This document shows positions 36,784 to 46,473 of a stretch of DNA of 64,000 nucleotides, piece after piece. The notes beneath the pieces were generated by a model. That model did no database searches. It was not told where the DNA came from and was given only the letters and a program-made list of their open reading frames with translations. The translations under genes and the position numbers were made by a program. Positions within the stretch are counted from its first letter, which is position 1; each line of letters starts with the position of its first letter. The DNA is from Euglena gracilis (lineage: Eukaryota > Euglenida > Euglenophyceae > Euglenales), in assembly GCA_039621445.1 (NCBI GenBank), contig CP154954.1, positions 26,958,123 through 27,022,122 of the forward strand, in the 5' to 3' direction.

Positions 36784-37768
36784 CAGGGTTTCCCACTGAT
36801 TCGTACACGAATAAGTACGAATAAGTACGAATAAGTACGAATTGCCGAGATGTGCCAAAATACGAATAAGTACGAATAAGTACGAATAAGTACGAATGAA
36901 AAATTCCCCAGTTACGAATAAGTACGAATTGCCAAGTAGAAAAAGGTACAATTTTCTACACCAGTGCACTGAGTTGAAGGGCCCCTCACACTTCTCTGTA
37001 TGTGATGCATATCTTACGCTGCAGGACGCCTCATGTCCTCTTTTCCCTCCGAAAATGATTTTTAGGTTTGCCCATCAACAAGTTAGACCATCCATCCATC
37101 AGGGGACTCATCCGAAAGTACACATCTGTACATGGCAGTGTGAAAGAGGGGAGTGGTTTGCACCGGTCAGTGGACAGAGTGTATACCACACACATTGCGA
37201 GCATAAGGAAATCCTTGAGCGGGAAGAAAGTGTGGCTCACAAAATTGAATTGCCCTGGTCTGAACGGTCTTTCAGTTTGGCAGGACTGATTGATGTCAAA
37301 AAACCGCCAACGCATGTCATCTAACCTTCGGCAAGCAGCCGTTGGCATGTTTTGCAATGGTGACTGCGAAGAACGCTTTGCACACCATTGAACAATCCGC
37401 TCGTTTCATCTTGAGTATTTGTTCGTGCATGGCATGCTGGACAACATCAGTCGCAAAGAAGGAATGTGTTTTTCCTGTAATGTTTTGTATTTTTTTTCAC
37501 AGCGCGTTTTTTTTTCTTCACAAATTTCGCCAGCATGAGTTCGTCACTTAGATAGTTTCTCAAGTGAATGACCTGTTTTCCTTGCTTTTCCCGGTTTCAG
37601 AACGTTGAAGATGTGCCCAAGGAAGCATACCAAATGGTCACCCATTGCCATACATGGCCCTTTTTTGAAGTACGAATAAGTACGAATAGGTACGAATAAG
37701 TACGAATAAGTACGAATAAGTACGAATGGGCAAAGGAGTCCCCAAGTACGAATCAGTGGGAAACCCTG
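36784..37768. mobile_element. hAT-like element, 985 bp, perfect 23-bp TIR
   Basis: Left end starts CAGGGTTTCCCACTGATTCG (36,784-36,806) and the right end (37,746-37,768) is its exact 23-bp inverse. Subterminal regions carry about ten copies of TACGAATAAG (36,802-36,935 and 37,668-37,750), as expected for transposase-binding words. Both flanks are GT repeats, so the 8-bp duplication (TGTGTGTG) cannot be proven. The interior has only short frames, so it is non-autonomous. Confidence 0.92.
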
Positions 37769-37769
37769 G

Positions 37770-38440
37770 TGTGTGTGTTTATTTGGTTGGGATCTTCAAT
37801 GAAATTTGTATGATTAACTCCAGCCAAGTTTTGAGCCTTCATATTTTGGAGGAATTTCAAAGACCCTCTTGCAGCTTACATCCTGAATGGCATCATATTT
37901 TCCTCTTCATTTTCAGCAAGTGTGGTTTTGATGATAATGCACCTCTGCACAGCCAAAAAAATTGCTTCAGTAATCAAAAAAAAATGCTTTCATAAATAAT
38001 TAATGTGTGCAGTACACCGGAGATGTAATTGTGTTTAAAAAACATTTTCTAGCAAACAAGAAAAATAGGAAAGACCAGAGATCATCAATTATGATAAAAC
38101 ACCACAAAAAAGGCATTCATATTTCAACTCATCCTCAATCACCCTTCTGTTTCTCGGATGGATCATTAGGGTATAATTTAAGCCACCCCCCTAAGTGAAT
38201 GCCTTTGCTCCCCCCCTGGCCAGCACTGGCTGCCTCCATTCCACCCTTTTTGCATCCCTCCTGGGACTGCAGGGTACCCCGCTTTTACGCCCCTCCTCCC
38301 AAACCTCTGCTCTCTGGTGGTTCCCCATGTTGTACAAAGAGTCGTCAGTTTCAGGCCTGGATGCTTGTTTGGGTGCCCCCCTGCTTCTCCGAGAAATTTT
38401 TAAAGTGCACGCAATGGGGGGCGCTCCAAAGTGTTTGTCC
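37770..38440. other. Spacer, nothing firm
   Basis: AT-rich to about 38,190, then C-rich. No gene assigned. Confidence 0.35.
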
Positions 38441-38446
38441 GGCTAA

Positions 38447-39196
38447 AAGTGGGAATCAGCCCTTCAGACAGAGGGCATTATCCCTCTGAGTTTCCAATCT
38501 GGAAAAGAAACCAACTCCAGATTTTTTTCTGTCTCGCGTCCTGGGCCTCTGACACAGCATGAACAAGTGAATGGTATGGGGGTGACCTTCACCGGTCGCA
38601 TCCCGTTTCAGTTCACCGTTGTCACCCCCGGGGTAGTCAGGTTGGAGAAACCTGATCCAGGCCTGACCCACACCTTGGCTTGCACTGGCGGCCAGGGGAT
38701 GGCTTGCATCCCAGGCTGGGGGGGGGGGGTGCATCGGGGTTAGTCGTCGACACAAAACCACATTCCTGACCTGTTCCTCAGGTGCAGCAGATCTGCCCCA
38801 AATTTACATCCCCTGTGATAATTTGCAATCCATGGTCAATGTCTCATGTCTTGTCAAAGGGGGAATGCATTGGCATTCCCCCTTTGAAAAATTGATTTGG
38901 ACTGGACCCCGTTGCATCCGAGCCTCGATCGGGGTTCCCAATGCTCTTGACCCCCTCCTCACGAGCAAAGGATCCCTAAAGTTGACCTGCGGCATTGACT
39001 TGTGACTCCATTAAATACCGGATGAAGGTCAAACCAGGGCTCCTGCCTTTGAGCCAAATCGACCGGCCCCACGGGACCACCTCATTCATTTATATGTTAC
39101 CCGCAGCAGTTTACATCGACTTCTCACCCCTCCCCCTTTTGGCTCCTCAATTCCCTTGGCAGTTCACGGAACTCACTTGGGCTGTGGCCAGGATGT
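38447..39196 (+). pseudogene. Possible decayed or spliced ORF, unknown
   Basis: Three protein-like + segments in different frames: 38,447-38,753 (contains GVTFTGRIPFQFTVVTPG and HTLACTGGQGMACIPGW), 38,823-39,005 (VNVSCLVKGGMHWHSPFEK, SKGSLKLTCGIDL) and about 38,995-39,198 (GTTSFIYMLPAAVYIDFSP). Cys/Trp spacing is like an extracellular beta-sandwich protein, but I cannot assign a family. Frame changes at 38,755-38,800 and about 39,000 may be introns or decay. Confidence 0.25.
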
Positions 39197-39199
39197 GAG

Positions 39200-40480
39200 C
39201 ACAACACGTCGAAAGGGTGGTGTGTATGTGCGCATGTGGTGGTTTAGTGGGTGGGCATTACCTTCCACCCCAAAGCACAAAAGGAATGAAAAGGGTTTTG
39301 AGCTTGAGTGTTTCTTAGTGAGTGAGAGCATTTTGGCTCCGACAGACCCCCCCCCCCGGGGGGATGGAAGTGGAAATAGAACGGCTGATATTGGTTCAAA
39401 TGAAAGTGATCCCCAGCACATAGGTTCGCAAGCAATCACAGGGCAGACATTGGACCATTTTTTCAAATGGTCATCGAAAGTTCCTCTCGTGCCCTGGTTT
39501 GATCAAAAGTTGTAATTTAAGGGCATTTACACACCCACTTACCCACCCACCCAAGGCTTTGGCTTTGGAGATACGTTTGGGGAAGGGAGGCATCTCCACC
39601 CTTGAGCGGAATGGCCGGCAGCCGGATCCAGGTTTCAAAATAAAATCCCCCCGCCATTGCATGAATGCTGCTTCGCAACAATAAGCTGAAGAAAAATAAA
39701 TTCATCGAAGAAAAACAACTCCTGATCTCCGAGATCAAGAAATCAGAAACCAGGGGATTTCCGTCTTTGCGGCCAATCTGCTAACCAACGACCAAGGACC
39801 CCTTCTCGGCAGCTGGTTTGTCAGCTCACTTATACAAGAGCAGGAGGTGATGGCGTAAAGTGGAGCCCCCACAGTATCCCCACATTTGGCCTCGTCCGCC
39901 CCCCCCCCCGACCCCCCAGAACCAAAATAACAAGACCCCTTTACTGTGCAACCAGCCGCATGCAACACCCAATGTTTCCAGACACCCACCATGCCCCCAC
40001 CCCCACCCCCACCCCCACATTACAGCCTCGAGACCAGCCAAAAATTCTGCTGGTGTGGGGGGTTGGGGCAGTGCACTGGTGCAGACGGTGGTGAGTAACC
40101 TGGCCGGCGTACATTAAGAAAAAACCTGCCAAGGATAGGAATACGTGACCGTGCGTTCCTAGACACCGGTCCGGGCGTGAACCCAGAGCCTCTGATACAC
40201 GGTTTCAAAAACTGTGTGCAAGACACCGGCACCAACCCCCAATACCCCCCACACATACCCCCAACAGCACCTCACATTTAAGTACGGGGCTCCACTATAT
40301 GCCATGTGGTTGTTTGGACCTAAAAATTGGCTTAATAGCATTCAAGAAATGGATGTTTCAGAAAGTCATCTTTTGTTGCTTCGTTTGATCCTGGTGGGCA
40401 GTGCCGCTCCTTTGGAAATTGTCAGTTGTGATCCAAAAAAATCCCTGATAAAAATCACCTTTCCCCCCAGCATTGAAGCC
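39200..40480 (+). other. Spacer with weak coding candidates
   Basis: A strong donor GACGGTG|GTGAGTAA lies near 40,091. A protein-like + frame at 40,280-40,470 (LTFKYGAPLYAMWLFGPKNW, HLLLLRLILVGSAAPLEIV) has no known domain. Nothing could be joined. Confidence 0.2.
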
Positions 40481-40483
40481 AAC

Positions 40484-40650
40484 TTTGGGCCAACCCCCCC
40501 CCCCCGTTGCCCAAATTCCCTGGTCCAACGAACACCCCCTATTCGACCGCAATTTTTGCCATTGTAAATGGAATTTTGTCTGTTCGAAACCCCTTTGTCC
40601 AGTGAACACCACCGCAATTTTTATCACCTGAGTGCTCGTTGGACCACGTG
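40484..40650. mobile_element. Mini-element with GTCCAACGAACACC words
   Basis: Poly-C, then TGGTCCAACGAACACC; later GTCCAGTGAACACC; and the inverse GTGCTCGTTGGACCA at about 40,630-40,645. The linked word ACCGCAATTTTT occurs twice. Same design as the other poly-C word elements. Confidence 0.6.
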
Positions 40651-41480
40651 GGATGGATTGCCGTGGGATACGGATACGGATTGCCCTCTGCAAATCCAAA
40701 AGGCCCAGAACTAGAGTCCAAAATCACAATTGAGGCCGACAGCTAACTTCAGGGGGGAGGCCGACAGCTAACTTCTGGCATGGAAGGGGCCAAGCCCCCC
40801 TCATTCAACCCGCCCACCCCCCCCCCCCCCAACCCTTTAACCCCCAACCCCTCCGCCATGCGGTTTTATGAATTTTAACCCTTAAGCCCTTCCCCCAGGT
40901 CTTCGGGAAAAGTGGCACGGTCCAAGAGCTGCCCAACCAGCCGCATTTCTGCCTTGCTGGTCGGCTTGGATAATCGCCCATTGTGTCGTTGAGTGCTGCC
41001 AACAATTTCCTCTTTCTTACCTTCCCTGTCCTTATGGCTGCCACAAACGGGAAAAAAAACAAACTAAACGTCAAGTTGCTTTTTGCGGCACAGGTCATTA
41101 TTGCGATCTTTGAATCGTTGTGTGATTTGCGTGACAGCCTTGAGAGGCACCTACACCCAGTTAAATGAACAATTTTTGTGCGGAAGTGGCTGAGTTGAGC
41201 AAAAATTGGTTTTTTTTTCGACATGTATTAAAAAAGCGGTATTCTTTTGTTTGTGGGCCAATACTTTCGGGTTTTATTTGCGGCTTTAGGTATTTAAGAA
41301 AGGCTTTTGTGCCAATGGACTTCAGAAAAGGGTTGTAGCCTTTTTTTTATTCAAGAAACTGTTGTTGCATTTTTGGCGGCAAATTCTTCCACCTTTTCCA
41401 ACAAGCTTTGAACGCTGGGCTGGATAGTTGCTGAATGATGTGGGACGAAAGGTCTAAACACCACACTTTCTATCGGTGCG
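40651..41480. other. Spacer, nothing firm
   Basis: A minus open frame (40,805-41,224) and a + acceptor-like CCCCCAG before a short frame at 40,898 are inconclusive. A duplicated GGGGGAGGCCGACAGCTAACTTC word lies at 40,733-40,778. Confidence 0.3.
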
Positions 41481-41569
41481 CCGCGGCAGCGGAAATTTTG
41501 TGACCTCGTGTGCCGCGGAAGATTTTGGCACCAAACGGGGACTCCTAACCCAGCGCAGCGAACAATCAC

Positions 41570-41690
41570 GACACCGCGGGCTCCGCACTTTGCCCTTGTG
41601 AGGCCATGCCTTGCTCGCCGGCGGTGTTTGGATTGTTTGGGTGCGTTGGGTTAGGAGTCCCTGCTTAGTGCCTTTTTCGCCGGAGTTGGC
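41570..41690. repeat. DIRS terminal repeat, copy 1 (5' end of short derivative)
   Basis: Reads GGGCTCCGCACTTTGCCC, then TTGTGAGGCCATGCCTTGC, ending GCCGGAGTTGGCTG. The same module borders all DIRS-like copies in this half of the window. A CCGCGG-rich 60-bp stretch with a GTGCGCCGCGGCAGCGG word precedes it, echoing the 20,776 element. Confidence 0.85.
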
Positions 41691-42074
41691 TGACTCTTAA
41701 TTTGCCCTTCGACAACCCAGAAGAAAGGAGCTGCAGTTCAAGAACCTCGACAATTGAATTTCAGAGAGTGAAGTCAATCGAATTATCCAGAGGGTGACGC
41801 TGGTGGGAAATATATAATCAAAAATTGTTGACAAATTCAAGACTTCAATGAGAAATGCAATTGCCAAAACGAAGACGAGCGTCGCTGCGCAACAAGAGCT
41901 GGCTGCCGCCACAGCTGGACGACCTGACGGCGCAGTCCAACCGTGGCGAACCGTGGCTGTCCCTTCCCCCCCAGAAATTTTTTTTAAAAACCCACCCAGT
42001 GACAGTCGTACTCCCTCGAGGCAGACCGAGAAGGGAGGAAGGGACACCGAGGGCGAAGCACAAAGACATTGTGA

Positions 42075-42165
42075 GGCCATGCCTTGCTCGCCGGCGGTTT
42101 GTTGTGATTGTTTGCTGCGCTGGGTTAGGAGGTCCCGCTTAGTGCCGCCTCGCCGGAGTTGGCTG
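42075..42165. repeat. DIRS terminal repeat, copy 2
   Basis: GAGGCCATGCCTTGCTCGCC to GCCGGAGTTGGCTG. Nearly identical, inverted, to 46,637-46,735; the main difference is GCCTCG versus TTTTTTCG. It is shared between N1 and element E1. Confidence 0.88.
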
Positions 42166-43165
42166 CATCGTCTCCGACGTGGCGACCATGGCGCTGTTTC
42201 TTTGCCTGGGGGGGTCCCCCCCCACCCCCCCCCTGGCCCCCATCTTCTGATCGAGGGCGTTTGAAGACAAAATTTCTTATATGGGTGGGGGGGTTGGGCT
42301 CACAATGTCTTTGTGCTTCGCCCTCGGTGTCCCTTCCTCCCTTCTCGGTCTGCCTCGAGGGAGTACGAGACACCTCGGGCTCCGCACTTTGCCATTGTGA
42401 GGCCAGATTGTGCACTGAAAAAAAGGGGGCCAGGGCATTCTCCAAAGAACCTTGGGCACCAAGTCTTTGATAATGGGCTGTAAAAGCCTCCACCCCCTTC
42501 CATTGACCAATTTCACAAATTTCTTGGGCAGAAAGGCCCAATTTTTTGAGCAAACCAACCCCTGCCCCTCTGGTGGAGTGGGGTCCCCAAACCTGGGGGG
42601 GCACCCCCTGTTTGGTCAAAAAGTTTTTGGTGATAGAAGCAATGGTATCTGCCTTAATGGCTTTGTAGGGGGGTTTTAACGTAATTAAGAGGGGGCCCCC
42701 AGGTTTCACAAAGAAACGTGTTGCTGCCACATAAGACAGCATTAAATGAAAGGGGCTGATTTGGGGGCACTGGGGTATGGAGACAACCCGCTCCCACTTA
42801 TGGAATTTTTGCCCTTTACGTTTAATTTTGATGTAGGGTGCCCCCCCCAACACACTGGTGGTTCTTTGGACCTGTGCCAAATCAGAACTTCTGTATAAAC
42901 AGAGGATTCGTGAACAGAAGATGAGTTGTGTACGCAATGTACATATATCAGAGGGCAGGGGGGACTGTGCCAGCCCCAGGAGGATTGGGAGGGGATCCCA
43001 GAATGCACCATATTTCTCCAGGTTTTGGTTCCAAAGCCTTTTGTAAGGTGCCAACATGGCATGGAACCTCAGGCCCCCAAAGCCAGGGATCAATAGCATA
43101 GCACTGTATGCATTGCGTGCTTGGGCCTTTGAAAATTGAAACAGTTGAATTAAAGCGTCAACCAC
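42125..43165 (-). CDS. E1 tyrosine recombinase (YR)
   Basis: Catalyses strand exchange through a 3'-phosphotyrosine link and inserts the circular cDNA. In this 346-residue frame the catalytic set is visible: Arg92 (LYRSSDL), His196 and Arg199 (PHSTRGAG), Trp222 (GQWKG) and Tyr232 (FTAHYQRL). A basic segment (QRTTSVLGGAPYIKIKRKGQ) lies between. The N-terminal arm (DFLGRNPSLKRYQSAFTLLW) lies upstream in another frame at about 43,185-43,330; the break is at the C-run near 43,190. The C-terminus runs into the terminal repeat, so the last residues are encoded by repeat DNA. Confidence 0.9.
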   Translation of the reverse strand: MVDALIQLFQFSKAQARNAYSAMLLIPGFGGLRFHAMLAPYKRLWNQNLEKYGAFWDPLPILLGLAQSPLPSDICTLRTQLIFCSRILCLYRSSDLAQVQRTTSVLGGAPYIKIKRKGQKFHKWERVVSIPQCPQISPFHLMLSYVAATRFFVKPGGPLLITLKPPYKAIKADTIASITKNFLTKQGVPPQVWGPHSTRGAGVGLLKKLGLSAQEICEIGQWKGVEAFTAHYQRLGAQGSLENALAPFFSVHNLASQWQSAEPEVSRTPSRQTEKGGRDTEGEAQRHCEPNPPTHIRNFVFKRPRSEDGGQGGGGGGPPQAKKQRHGRHVGDDAANSGEAALSGTS

Positions 43166-43249
43166 TTGGTCAGTGGTGGCTTCAGGGGGGGGGTACCCCC
43201 ATTTTTTCCAGAATCACCCATAAAAGCGTAAAGGCACTTTGGTACCTTT

Positions 43250-44362
43250 TCAAACTGGGGTTTCTTCCCAGGAAATCTGTAATGGTTGAATTTTGTATTT
43301 GTTTCCCCTCCAAAATTTGCCTGAGCAAATCATGCAAAGGAGGGGCCACCTGGGGGGTGGCATTTTTTCCCCCCTGCAATTGGTAAACATACCCTTGTAA
43401 GGGGTGATTTTCAGGCAGGGGGTCCCTGGTACTTTCATTTTTATTAACTGGGGCCACCATGTGGCTGAATCCCAGTAGGGGGTGACCATCAAAACTTTGG
43501 CTTGTGGAAACATTCTTAATCTGGGGAGAAATTTTTGAATTACAGACCAGGGGGGGTTTGCATAAAGGCCCCCCATGTTGTCCAGTGGACATTGCAATGC
43601 ATCCACTGCTGTGGCCTCCCAGTGGGGCCACCTGGCCACAAATTGTGGCAGTTTTTTGTTGCCTGGTGAGGCAAAAAGGTCTGTTTTCAGGGTGATGTAA
43701 TTTTTGAACTGCTGCCTCAGCCATTGAAAAAGTTGGGGGTCCAGGGAATAATCCCCCCTGTCCATTTCCCACCTGCTTATGGGGTCTGCCAGGCATTCCT
43801 TTGAAGGGACCCACTTTACTTGCAGGTTTACGTTGTGCTCCATGCACCATTTGAAGAAGGGTCTTAGCATGGAATTGAAGGGGTCTTTTCTGCCCCCCCC
43901 TTTTGTTAGGTAATAGTAAATTACTTGATTGTCCACTGACAGGGACACAGTTTCTCCTGGTTGGCTGAGGCTTTGAACTGCGCTTATTGCTGCACTTAAT
44001 TCTTTGACGTTTATGTGCAAAATGGAGCTTTCCCTCCAAAATTCTTGCACAATTTTGCCTGTTCGAATGTCCAGTCCCCCCCATGCGTGGGTGCTGCTGT
44101 CTGAGTGCAACTCCCTGGTTGCACTTTGGGGGAAGGGTCTGCCACCCCAGGTGTCCAGCAGAATTTTTATTTCCCTTAATTGGGCCTTTATTCTTTGGGA
44201 AATGGGGTGTTTTGAGTCCCAGGGGGCTGTGGAATTTTCCACCAAAAAATTTGCCAGGGCATCCGTAAAGGCCCTTAGAAAGGGCAGGGCCATCAGATTG
44301 CATCTTATTTGGCCCAAAATGGCAGCCAGTTGCCTTTTTGACATGTAATCTTTTTTCACCAT
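43250..44362 (-). CDS. E1 RNase H and methyltransferase-like domain
   Basis: 371-residue frame starting at an ATG (44,362). RNase H removes RNA from the RNA:DNA hybrid; its four acidic residues are visible as Asp88 (HSDSST), Glu121 (VKELSAA), Asp144 (SVDNQ) and Asp193 (LADPISR). The following domain (about 228-330) starts DLFASPGNKK and contains YANPPW at 267-272. In DIRS elements this position holds a Dam-like adenine methyltransferase, whose catalytic motif has the form (D/N)PP(Y/F/W); activity is not claimed. The end overlaps the start of the YR frame. Confidence 0.85.
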   Translation of the reverse strand: MVKKDYMSKRQLAAILGQIRCNLMALPFLRAFTDALANFLVENSTAPWDSKHPISQRIKAQLREIKILLDTWGGRPFPQSATRELHSDSSTHAWGGLDIRTGKIVQEFWRESSILHINVKELSAAISAVQSLSQPGETVSLSVDNQVIYYYLTKGGGRKDPFNSMLRPFFKWCMEHNVNLQVKWVPSKECLADPISRWEMDRGDYSLDPQLFQWLRQQFKNYITLKTDLFASPGNKKLPQFVARWPHWEATAVDALQCPLDNMGGLYANPPWSVIQKFLPRLRMFPQAKVLMVTPYWDSATWWPQLIKMKVPGTPCLKITPYKGMFTNCRGEKMPPPRWPLLCMICSGKFWRGNKYKIQPLQISWEETPV

Positions 44363-44388
44363 TTTTCCCAGCTCCTTTTTTACTGGTT

Positions 44389-45130
44389 TTATTTTCTGGG
44401 GGGCACCTGTAATTTTCCCTCTTGGAAGTTTAGTTGAAATTCAAGAAGATTTACGATTTGTGTGGGCTGCAGGGTGGACTTTTTTACATTGATTTTGAAT
44501 CCTGATTTGATTAAATCCCTGACCACTGTGTTCAGGTGATTTTGTAAGGTGATTTGTGTTGGGGCCACCAGTAAAATGTCGTCCAGGTAAATAAATACCT
44601 GGATGCCCCTTTTCCTCCACAGTTTTTCGAATGTTTTCATCACAGGGGCATCACATTCAGGCCAAAACAGCCTGCCTGGAATTCCCAGGTCTGCCCCCCC
44701 ACCTGATGCCTTAAAAATGGCCTTAGGCCTGGACTTACTGGAATATGAAAATAGGCATCCTTCAGGTCTATTTTTGCTGCCCAGTGGCCTTTTTCCAAAA
44801 CTGGAAAAATGTGCTGGATGTGATCCAGCTTGAAAGGTTTCACATGAAACTGCTGATTTAATTCTCTGCAGTCGCTGATCATTCTCCATTTGGTTGTTCC
44901 CCCTTCTGGTTTCGAAATTAGAAACCATGGGATTAAATGCTGGGTTTCTGAATCCCAAACTCTTTACGGATCCAGTTTTTTCGTAATCCAGCAGGATTTT
45001 TTTCTGCCTGGGGTAGGTTCAAATTTGGCTCTGGGTTTTGGGTGGGTGGACAATTTTGGTGGGCAGACCCAGGGGGGTTGAATGCCATCCCTGATGAGTT
45101 GACATGTTGTTGGGGGGGCATTTTTTGTCC
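44389..45130 (-). pseudogene. E1 reverse transcriptase, two frameshifts
   Basis: Copies element RNA into cDNA. N-terminal text CQLIRDGIQPPWV (about 45,060-45,110); then, in a second frame, MISDCRELNQQF and KIDLKDAYFHIPVSPGLR (first catalytic Asp); then, in a third frame, FIYLDDILLVAPT (catalytic YLDD) and KSGFKINVKKSTLQPTQIV. The last shift is at GCCCCT near 44,652, where element E3 reads through. These homopolymer shifts may be sequence errors. All core motifs are present. Confidence 0.85.
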
Positions 45131-46473
45131 ACCATTTCAAGCTTTTTTGCAGCCTTTGATGGAGGGGGGTGTCTCCCCATTTTTCCTCCATGGAATTTAT
45201 TTCTTGGATGACATGATTTTGGGGGGGCTGGGCTGGGGGTGTTGGACCTTTCAGGCTTTTTTGCAACCTTTGATGGAGGGGGGTGTCTCCCTTCGCTTCC
45301 TCCATTGAATTTTTTTTCTGGACAAGATGATTGTGGGGGGGCTGGGTTGGGGGTGTTGGACATTGCACCCTTAGGTCCCCTAGGGCTTGGGCCCTTGGAA
45401 AAAGAAATCTTTTCTGGGGGGATGTGCATGCACTCTCTCCCTCTCTGCTCACCTCTCTGGATGATCTTGTTGTTGGAAGACATACCATAGGGCTTAATGC
45501 CCCTGTTTGGCCTATCAGGTCTTCTCCATGTTGATGTGGTTGGTTGACATACCATAGGGGGGCCTCTGTGGGTCCCCCCCTTGATTGAATCATTGGAAAT
45601 TGAGGAATAAGTGTTGGAGGGGTTCCTGCCCCTCCCTCCACAAGGGCCACTGTGAGTCCCTTTTCCTCCTGGGGCTGGGTCATTGAAAGGGCCACTGTGG
45701 GTCCCTTTTTCCCCCATTTTTGGCAGAGGGCCTCTGTGGGTCCCTCGGGGGATTTCACCAGCAGCTTCCTTAGCTTCTTGGTGGCCACTGTGGGTCCACC
45801 CTGCTGGTTGGGGATGATGCCCCTTAGCTTCTTGGTGGCCACTGTGGGTCCACCCTGCTGGCTTCCAAGGTCTCCATATATAAATTTTTTTCCATAATCC
45901 ATCTGTTGGTCTTGTGGGCCTTGAGTTCTTCTTGGCCTCCAACCGCATTGGAAATCTGGGGGGGCTGCTGTGGTCCCCCCTTGTCCCCCTGAGAGGGGCT
46001 GTTGTGTAAGATGAATTGGGGGGGTTTGACAGACCTTTTCTGCCCCTTCCTGAGGGGATTTGCTTGTAAAATTGGCCCCCATGGCCCCTGTAATGGTGAC
46101 CTCCTTGGCCTTGATTCCATCTCCCCAGCCTTTGGCCAAATTGTGTGCAGGCTTGGGGGAAAAGCCCCTGATCTGTGGGCTTTGGCTGTCCAATGCTGAA
46201 GCATTTTGGGCCTCCATGGCCCATCCTTGGCCCACTGAGGGTTGGGGCTGACTTCTGTTTTCTGGGCCTTCTGGCCACAGTGGTCCAAGGACCGTGGCCG
46301 TCACTGGGGGGGTTTTTGTGGGAATTTTCTGGGGTGGGGGTCTGGGTGGGAAGAACGGCCACGGTTTTCCACGTGTCGACCGCATCTCCAAGTTCTCCAG
46401 CTGCTGCTGCGGCCTCTGCTTCAAGACGTCCGCGGCCGTGAAATTCCAATTTCTTCTCAACTGCATTGCTCAT
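44964..46473 (-). CDS. E1 gag region, two long overlapping frames
   Basis: Starts at ATG 46,473 (MSNAVEKKLEFHGRGRLE), a start conserved in N1. The text continues through PWTTVARRPRK, GRWNQGQGGHHYRGHGG and Pro/Gly/Gln-rich low-complexity sequence. No CCHC knuckle is visible. Two frames on the same strand are open almost throughout (44,964-46,466 and 45,019-46,482). Comparison with E2 shows the C-terminal third (PTPPTQPP, SMEEKWGDTPLHQRLQKSLK) is read in the first of these. A ~105-bp tandem duplication (45,148-45,330) repeats about 35 codons, and a ~56-bp unit is duplicated at 45,772-45,862. Confidence 0.75.

Larger units (their letters stand above)
41570..42165 (+). mobile_element. Short non-autonomous DIRS derivative (N1)
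   Basis: 5' terminal repeat (41,570-41,690), 5' leader, and gag start at ATG 41,848 (MRNAIAKTKTSVAAQ, then PWRTVAVPSPPEIFFKNPPS). At about 42,003 it switches to the 3'-end block RTPSRQTEKGGRDTEGEAQR, found after the recombinase in full copies. All of RT, RNase H and YR is deleted. It joins the terminal repeat of the next element, which lies in the opposite orientation. Confidence 0.85.

Noticed and set aside
40805-41224. 139-codon minus frame containing RTGKVRKRKLLAALNDTMGD.
   Set aside because: No domain, no conserved copy, and an opposite-strand frame is equally open; kept only as spacer text.
42125-43165. Bacterial integrase or prophage origin for the tyrosine recombinase.
   Set aside because: It sits behind gag, RT, RNase H and a methyltransferase-like domain with inverted ends, as in DIRS elements.
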